Source: Komagataella phaffii GS115
Lineage: Eukaryota > Ascomycota > Pichiomycetes > Pichiales > Pichiaceae
DNA: 64,000 bases
Reading direction: 5' to 3'
NCBI RefSeq assembly: GCF_000027005.1
Contig: NC_012966.1
Location: 1,714,297-1,778,296, forward strand
In this document: piece by piece, positions 62,801 to 64,000 of the stretch
Layout of the letters: every line of letters begins with the position of its first letter
Numbering within the stretch: position 1 is the first letter of the stretch
Translations under genes and position numbers: made by a program
The notes under the pieces: model-generated
The model's input: the letters and a program-made list of their open reading frames with translations, nothing else
Database searches by the model: none
What the model was told of the DNA's origin: nothing

Positions 62801-63167
62801 ATCGTTCACTGCCCAAGAAGGAATCGATAGAGACATGTTTCCGATCTATCGTAGAGTCACCAAGGTGGGAACCCGGAGGCGTGACTGGATTGATGCAGAG
62901 ATCGTTGTCCATATAGTAGGATACGTTGGAGTCATTATTGTTGTCACTTGGTGGTTGCAACAAACCCACAGGAGGCATTTGGGAGGTGCCACCAAGTGTC
63001 TCGTCATGCTTCGAACTTGAGATATTGTCGTATATGTTAGCATCCAAAAATTCATCAAGCACATCATCATTGCCATTTCTATCCAGCTTTTCCTGATCTT
63101 CCTCATGGCTAACGGTATTATCGTAAGGTAGATTCGCAAGAAATATATCCAAAGATGCTTCGTTCAT
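59880..63167 (-). CDS. membrane-bound transcription factor Mga2/Spt23
   Basis: The 1095-residue protein has a Ser/Asp-rich N-terminus, an IPT/TIG domain (about 515-600: PTIQRIIPAQGPVRGG.EVTLLGSNF), two ankyrin repeats (about 705-775: EGHTLLHLAAMKGY and LTPLHLALVNGQ), an acidic region, and a C-terminal transmembrane helix (about 1030-1050). This is the Mga2/Spt23 layout: an ER-anchored dimer senses lipid packing, is ubiquitinated by Rsp5, cut by the proteasome and released by Cdc48 to induce the OLE1 desaturase. Length fits both Mga2 (1113) and Spt23 (1082), so I do not choose between them. The gene is complete from the ATG at 63167. Confidence 0.92.
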   Translation of the reverse strand: MNEASLDIFLANLPYDNTVSHEEDQEKLDRNGNDDVLDEFLDANIYDNISSSKHDETLGGTSQMPPVGLLQPPSDNNNDSNVSYYMDNDLCINPVTPPGSHLGDSTIDRKHVSIDSFLGSERSLKTDDSQFYEYERSREELIRLKFGPSRDTCASSECPLQISNENDVGYVLPSPKNNFSIPSNYLSLEPERLPYSLRIGGLPVSSRVETQIKIELSISPAPPQFLLHLPNDTIAKSKLCLNGDIPVSMQPHLLYLDTFVVTSDSNSVGDAQSCNVCSKCVRRELKRASRRKNGSTEDGASWSLSTPRRAIIFNCKEIVSFPAPTGTMAEKKIDLLSRIVCYCRHHQESKGFKLMFVLRNSKGEVLGKCFSGNIMIMDRKKNVQSSGVSLKGNHPLSPTSIDESSTDCTQSQNETLLQGQLGSQRGSKRQKRPWSDVNAVAASLKKEPTSPNTADVARSPTSRIGSIASASGSSTTPDRNTNYCSSTSITSTSSQGMKGVHCFQVPPPIIKSDVSNKPTIQRIIPAQGPVRGGIEVTLLGSNFRPGLAVKFGSNLALATHCWSESTIVTYLPPSSQPGQVLVTFEDANSGEQDVSLPATQVFTYLDDSDRQLIELALQIVGLKMNGKLEDAKNIAKRIVGHTGENSVAQSVQNSPEMLNNIENAVHQEWLSTATTTVKELTKENWEQEILLLKVMELMELPNCPISKPNFSLCTPEGHTLLHLAAMKGYVNLVLFLIERGCKIDHKDINDLTPLHLALVNGQREVSELLIRCRASLSMKINNQVNVEDITDSNVLDLIGIGVRSDQLLDRRLSSDSLTSIFSNIDESALEYKVSRMVYEVHDSTEQQRSSSFADFILYDQEEEDADDENMSSDNDELPVSADSVPTDSESEKTDSAPAIDSETDTITSDYDGNKRTKLKLWRKVQNVFQPVNKSFAHSVDSLPEENLPSYDDLFPNDSSIRSLMKFTTSSFTKDAQERQISDMPETLIDGSVDIVRDFGSEEATKTFQYSFASQNSRKSVLNDKRLFFIWLPMLLMMLPILFISKFEMAKQTDYKQSYDHFVQLLRSVLVSVMLGKEQVSTMLRGQLNNLNTVMS

Positions 63168-64000
63168 GGGGAATATAATATAACTATCTTGTTTTGGTCA
63201 GGCAACAACCACTCGTCTTTATGAAGCACAGAAAAAGTTGACTTCAAACCTATGTGTAAAACTAGTCAAAAATTGGCAGAGGTCAGGTAGGATCAAATAA
63301 CAAATGCTGCCCAAATTTCTTACAAGTGTTGAGTATAAGTAGTCTTGAGAGTTGGGTCTCCAATCTACAATTTTGAAACTTTAAACTTCAACCTGTCATT
63401 GGTGAAGACACTACTAATATTACAAGGCAAATAACATACACTGCATTTTCTTGAATTTTAAGATTAGCTCACAAAAGTGATGGCTTCTATCCGCTAGTTC
63501 AGAATTTCTGAATGGTAGCCAGTACTATAATCTCATTATATCATCCCATAGCACTGAATTATCTTCTTGATGTGCCATAAGGGCAAAAGCAGCGAGTGAG
63601 CAACATAATTTCGTGGTGCTATCAGCTAATGTGCCACTGTCTGTAGGATTTGCTTTAGCTGCCACCAAAATTATATTGCTGCAATAAGTACGATGTGCTT
63701 AAACACCTGTTCTAGATTTTTCAGATCTTTAAGGTAGTAAAGCCGGTCAAAAATGTTAGTTGGTGTAGGCACTAATCCTATTCTCTCTTATCCCGACGCC
63801 GATGGTAACTTCGCTCATTTATCTCGCCAATATTGATTGCACAATAGGAGCTCTCACCATATTCTAGATTTTTTGGTTCATACGCCTATAGCGGGAGACA
63901 GGCAGTACGTTCCTTAATAGCTTTAGTTGTTGGACTTGCAGTGTGGAATAAACGGGACCAAGAAAATCCTAACAATTCAAATTGAGTACGTACACGTTTG
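63168..64000. other. MGA2/SPT23-like upstream region
   Basis: This 833 bp region upstream of the membrane-bound factor gene runs to the window end. I see AT-rich sequence without an open frame of note or an RNA gene. It may hold the promoter and a neighbour's promoter beyond the window. Confidence 0.4.

Overview
The window looks like a nuclear chromosome segment of a budding yeast. Genes are compact and almost intronless, and both strands are used. The three introns I could place are short (58, 59 and 191 nt), begin GT and carry TATTAAC or TACTGAC branch sites. Protein similarity recalled from memory fits a methylotrophic yeast of the Komagataella (Pichia pastoris) group. A twin-CX9C protein resembling the complex I assembly factor NDUFAF8 fits a yeast that keeps respiratory complex I, which Saccharomyces does not. 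The species call is inference. I see no transposon, CRISPR array, rRNA or convincing tRNA.

Layout. 0-14 kb: a GPI-anchored X325/BIM1-like wall protein, MIC19, UBP6, LAS21/GPI7, SDH8, NUP82, SEA4 and NTO1. Four of these (UBP6, LAS21, NUP82, NTO1) are broken by a single-base frameshift or an in-frame stop, although both halves of each are clearly recognisable. 14-25 kb: an RTG3-like bHLH factor, SFT2, HNT1, CDC48, a PCL1-like cyclin, an uncharacterised fungal membrane protein and a VCX1-like Ca2+/H+ exchanger. 25-35 kb: a gene of unknown function, THP3, COG1, an EDC1-like decapping enhancer, the P5B ATPase YPK9 and the small CX9C protein. 35-46 kb: SNF2 (with a tiny first exon upstream of the main frame), a WBP2/GRAM-like protein, TAF7, MTF1, RPS6 and RPS10 (with intron). 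46-64 kb: a YOR292C-type Mpv17 protein, a septin, two unknown genes, YIP4, a VPS62-like protein, NOT5 (with intron) and MGA2/SPT23. Three long gene-free stretches lie at 51.4-53.0, 53.9-55.2 and 56.5-58.1 kb.

Functional links. The genes are mostly housekeeping and unrelated, as usual for a yeast chromosome. Several touch the ubiquitin-proteasome system: UBP6 trims ubiquitin on the proteasome, and CDC48 extracts ubiquitinated proteins, including (in S. cerevisiae) the processed form of the MGA2/SPT23 membrane-bound transcription factor found at the right end. PACE-like sequences, the Rpn4 site of proteasome genes, lie upstream of UBP6 and, more weakly, of CDC48. RPS6, RPS10 and the PCL1-like cyclin share the octamer CCTACACC upstream.

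The points most worth checking are the four broken genes clustered at 3-13.6 kb, the X325-like protein that seems to lack its copper-binding histidines, the SNF2 micro-exon with an atypical GTTCGT donor, the 18-codon upstream ORF whose stop overlaps the YPK9 start, and three well-preserved but unassigned proteins.
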